Part shown: piece after piece, positions 6,005 to 7,982 of the stretch
How positions within the stretch are numbered: position 1 is the first letter of the stretch
Layout of the letters: each line of letters opens with the position of its first letter
Assembly: GCA_002313795.1 (NCBI GenBank)
Contig: DCCL01000215.1
Coordinates: 473-8,454, forward strand
DNA length: 7,982 nucleotides
Direction: 5' to 3'
DNA from: Faecalibacterium prausnitzii
GTDB taxonomy: Bacteria; Bacillota; Clostridia; Oscillospirales; Ruminococcaceae
Notes under the pieces: generated by a model
Seen by the model: only the letters and a program-made list of their open reading frames with translations
What the model was told of the DNA's origin: nothing
The model's database searches: none
Made by a program: the position numbers and the translations under genes

Positions 6005-7771
6005 ATGAAGCAAAAATGGCCCGCTTACGTTTTATCGGCCCTTTCCATCCTGCTGGCGCTTCTCATTGCGCTGGCGGGCATCTGGGGCAATTTCCGCTTC
6101 GAGCGGCTGCACAGCGGCGGCACCCTGACCGCTTCGCAGGCCGCTGTGGGCGTAGTGCTGGACGGCTGGCAGCAGACCGCCCCCGGTCAGTGGCAGTTTC
6201 ACTTTACATCCGGGCCGGAGCTGCCCGCTCTCACCCTCTGCGTCACCGGCACGGCAAAGCCGCTGGGCCCTGAGGGGCTCTCGGCCGCTGACCGCTCCGG
6301 GGAGCTGTTTTCCCTGAGCACTGCGCCCGGCCAGCCGACTGAGCTGGTCTTCACCTGCAGCCGCAGGCCGCAGGTCTGGCTCATGACCTCTGCAGCCGCA
6401 GACCGGGCCATCCGTCTCCGCACTCTGGCTCAGCTCACGGCGCTGACCGCCTTTGTGACGATGGGCGTGGTGCTGCTGGCTCTCTACCACTACAAGCACC
6501 AGCTGGAGCTGGGATATTTTCTACTCTACCTGCTGGTCATGAGCGGCTGGGCCGTGCTGGTGTTTTTCTTCCCGGCCAGCCTCAGCAGCCCGATTCACTT
6601 CATCCTGCGCTCCTTCTTCTCGCTGGCGGTGCTGGCCTCGGCCCTGCTGGCAGCAGGGCTTGTCGGCGTAGAGCTTCCCCGCTCTGGCCGGGAGCTTTTC
6701 CGCCTCATCGCGGGCTGTGCACTCTTTCTGGCCCTGAGCCTGAGCGGCATCGCGCCGCTGCGGGTGGGAGTGCTGGTTGGCGGGATGTGCCTCTGTCTCT
6801 ACCTGCTGGCTGCCGCTGTAGACAGGGGCTATGAGGGGGCCGGGCTGCTGCTCCTCCCCTGCGCTGTCACCACGGGTTTTCGGGTCTGGGCCCTGCTGCC
6901 CGGGCTGGACAGCGCTTTCTTCGTAGAGTCTTTCCCCTTCTATCTGCTCCGCTGCTCCCGGCTCTACGACCTGCCCCTTGCATTGGGCTGCATGGTCTTC
7001 GTCTGCCGACGGTTCGCGCTACAATTCGACCGCACCGAACAGCTGGCCCGGGAGCTGGACGCCCGGGTAGCCGAGCGTACCCGGGAACTGACCGCCGAGA
7101 CCGAGGCACGCAAGAGCATGATGCTGAACATCTTCCACGACCTCCGCAGCCCGCTGTTTGCCGTCAGCAGCGGTCTGGAAACACTGGAAACTGCCCCTGA
7201 CGCTCTGCCTGCTCTGCTGCCCGCCCTTCGGCAGCGCATTGAGTTTCTGCGGCGGTTGACGGAAGACCTTTTCCTCGCCGCCAAGCTGGAGCAGAAACAG
7301 CTTCTGCTCAACGAAGACCGTGCCGCCCTCAACGAAGAAACTGCCTCTGTCTGTGCGGCCTGCCAGAGCGAAGCAACAAAAAAGGGCGTCACTCTCCGGG
7401 CCGAGACGGACACCCTTCTGCCAGTCTGGGGCGACAACGTCCGCCTGCAGCAAATCATCCAGAACCTCGTCACCAACGCCATCCACTACACCCCCGCCGG
7501 AGGAAGCATCCGGGTGCGGTGTTTCGCAGAAAATGGCACGGCCTGTGTCAGCGTGCAGGATACCGGCTGCGGCATCGCGCCGGAAGACCAGAGTGCTGTC
7601 TTTGACCGATATTTTCACACCACAGCGGACAAAAAGCACGACTCCACCGGCCTTGGCCTGACCATTGCGCAGGAGCTGGCCCATCTGCACCATGGCGGCA
7701 TCACATTGGAAAGCGAAGTGGGCAAGGGCAGCACATTTACCTTGAGGCTGCCCTTACTGGATATGGAGTGA
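6005..7771 (+). CDS. Membrane sensor histidine kinase with a 7TM (DISM-like) sensor region
   Basis: A 588-residue sensor kinase. A first membrane segment (about 8-28) is followed by an external region (29-138) and seven more predicted segments (about 141-161, 169-189, 199-222, 231-250, 252-272, 278-298, 318-337). This 1+7 layout with an external domain resembles 7TMR-DISM receptors, a class thought to sense small molecules; the class assignment is from topology only. A charged helical linker (about 340-373) leads to the HisKA domain with His378 in FHDLRSPL. The ATPase domain has Asn491 (N box, NLVTNAIHY), Asp519 in DTGCGIA (G1) and Gly549-Gly551 in TGLGL (G2), so it should be active. No PAS or HAMP domain is apparent. 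ATG 6005 has GAGG 7 nt upstream (5994-5997). It is the only plausible partner of the divergent regulator here; the pair probably controls the adjacent surface flavoprotein. Confidence 0.93.
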   Translation: MKQKWPAYVLSALSILLALLIALAGIWGNFRFERLHSGGTLTASQAAVGVVLDGWQQTAPGQWQFHFTSGPELPALTLCVTGTAKPLGPEGLSAADRSGELFSLSTAPGQPTELVFTCSRRPQVWLMTSAAADRAIRLRTLAQLTALTAFVTMGVVLLALYHYKHQLELGYFLLYLLVMSGWAVLVFFFPASLSSPIHFILRSFFSLAVLASALLAAGLVGVELPRSGRELFRLIAGCALFLALSLSGIAPLRVGVLVGGMCLCLYLLAAAVDRGYEGAGLLLLPCAVTTGFRVWALLPGLDSAFFVESFPFYLLRCSRLYDLPLALGCMVFVCRRFALQFDRTEQLARELDARVAERTRELTAETEARKSMMLNIFHDLRSPLFAVSSGLETLETAPDALPALLPALRQRIEFLRRLTEDLFLAAKLEQKQLLLNEDRAALNEETASVCAACQSEATKKGVTLRAETDTLLPVWGDNVRLQQIIQNLVTNAIHYTPAGGSIRVRCFAENGTACVSVQDTGCGIAPEDQSAVFDRYFHTTADKKHDSTGLGLTIAQELAHLHHGGITLESEVGKGSTFTLRLPLLDME

Positions 7772-7837
7772 ATCTTGGGTGCTGTACTGATACGTGGGGA
7801 GGGTTCTGCTGGCGCGAGGCTTTGGTCTGTAAGATGG

Positions 7838-7882
7838 ACAGGTGCGCCCGCCTGTGGCAGGGATTTGGTTTTATTTTCCGTT
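7838..7882 (+). terminator. Weak candidate terminator after the kinase gene
   Basis: ACAGGTG (7838-7844) pairs with CGCCTGT (7849-7855), including one G-U pair, around a CGCC loop. A T-rich stretch (TTTGGTTTTATTTT) begins about 9 nt later rather than directly after the stem. It is the best terminator-like structure after the kinase, but the spacing is poor. Confidence 0.3.
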
Positions 7883-7892
7883 AAATGGCTTT

Positions 7893-7982
7893 TCGCTCCG
7901 CGGGCCGGGGGATTCGCTGACGCGAAGGTGAAGTTGCTCTCGCCTGGAGATACGTTCTCTTTTGCGTACCAAAAGAGAACCA
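7893..7982. repeat. Hairpin-rich intergenic element, possibly dispersed, cut by window end
   Basis: Three dyads follow one another: TTCGC-TGAC-GCGAA (7913-7926), a short TCTC/GAGA stem near 7939-7951, and a perfect 11-bp inverted repeat GTTCTCTTTTG (7954-7964) with CAAAAGAGAAC (7970-7980) around CGTAC. The string GCTGACGCGAAGG also resembles GCTGGCGCGAGG near 7808-7819. No U tract follows the last hairpin inside the window, and no gene of convincing length is present in 7772-7982. Such a layout suggests a repeated extragenic element, but copies elsewhere cannot be seen from here. Confidence 0.4.

Noticed and set aside
5899..6006. N-terminal extension of the response regulator to 6006
   Set aside because: Receiver domains begin within a few residues of MIRVLLVEDD; the extension crosses the palindrome and promoter and has no ribosome binding site.
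1..7982. CRISPR array, tRNA, rRNA, transposase or phage genes
   Set aside because: No regularly spaced repeats, no cloverleaf or rRNA core sequences and no transposase or integrase motifs were seen on either strand.

Overview
The window looks like chromosomal DNA from an anaerobic, fairly GC-rich gut Firmicute of the Clostridia, most likely an Oscillospiraceae member related to Faecalibacterium. This rests on three things: GC-rich genes next to AT-rich spacers, strong AGGAGG-type ribosome binding sites, and an exported flavin-dependent reductase with its own two-component system. The genus is inferred from general resemblance, not from a search.

Left part (1-1980): the 3' end of proB (glutamate 5-kinase, cut by the window edge and without a PUA domain) runs into proA (glutamyl phosphate reductase). 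The two are translationally coupled, make proline from glutamate, and end at a strong intrinsic terminator. Bases 1981-2335 are an AT-rich spacer with two sigma-A-like promoter candidates and a structured leader for the next gene.

Middle (2336-4925): a small methylglyoxal-synthase-family protein, which lacks the catalytic aspartate of that enzyme, converges on a large flavoprotein on the minus strand. The two share a bidirectional terminator with a perfect 17-bp stem. The flavoprotein has a Tat-like lipoprotein signal, an FMN-binding domain with a covalent flavinylation motif, and a fumarate-reductase/KstD-type FAD domain whose dicarboxylate-binding residues appear to be replaced. It is probably a cell-surface reductase for an unknown electron acceptor.

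Right part (4926-7771): upstream of the flavoprotein and on the same strand is an OmpR-family response regulator. Its partner histidine kinase, with one plus seven predicted membrane segments, is transcribed divergently. Their 106-bp divergent spacer holds a perfect 14-bp palindrome that contains a -10 element for each strand. The 274-bp gap before the flavoprotein holds the regulator's terminator and two copies of the dyad TTTAAG-N4-CTTAAA. The simplest reading is a sensor, regulator and surface reductase module in which an external compound induces its own respiratory reductase. No ApbE or electron-donor gene lies in the window.

The last 211 bases (7772-7982) hold no convincing gene. They contain several hairpins, including a perfect 11-bp inverted repeat at the window end, and look like a dispersed intergenic element.
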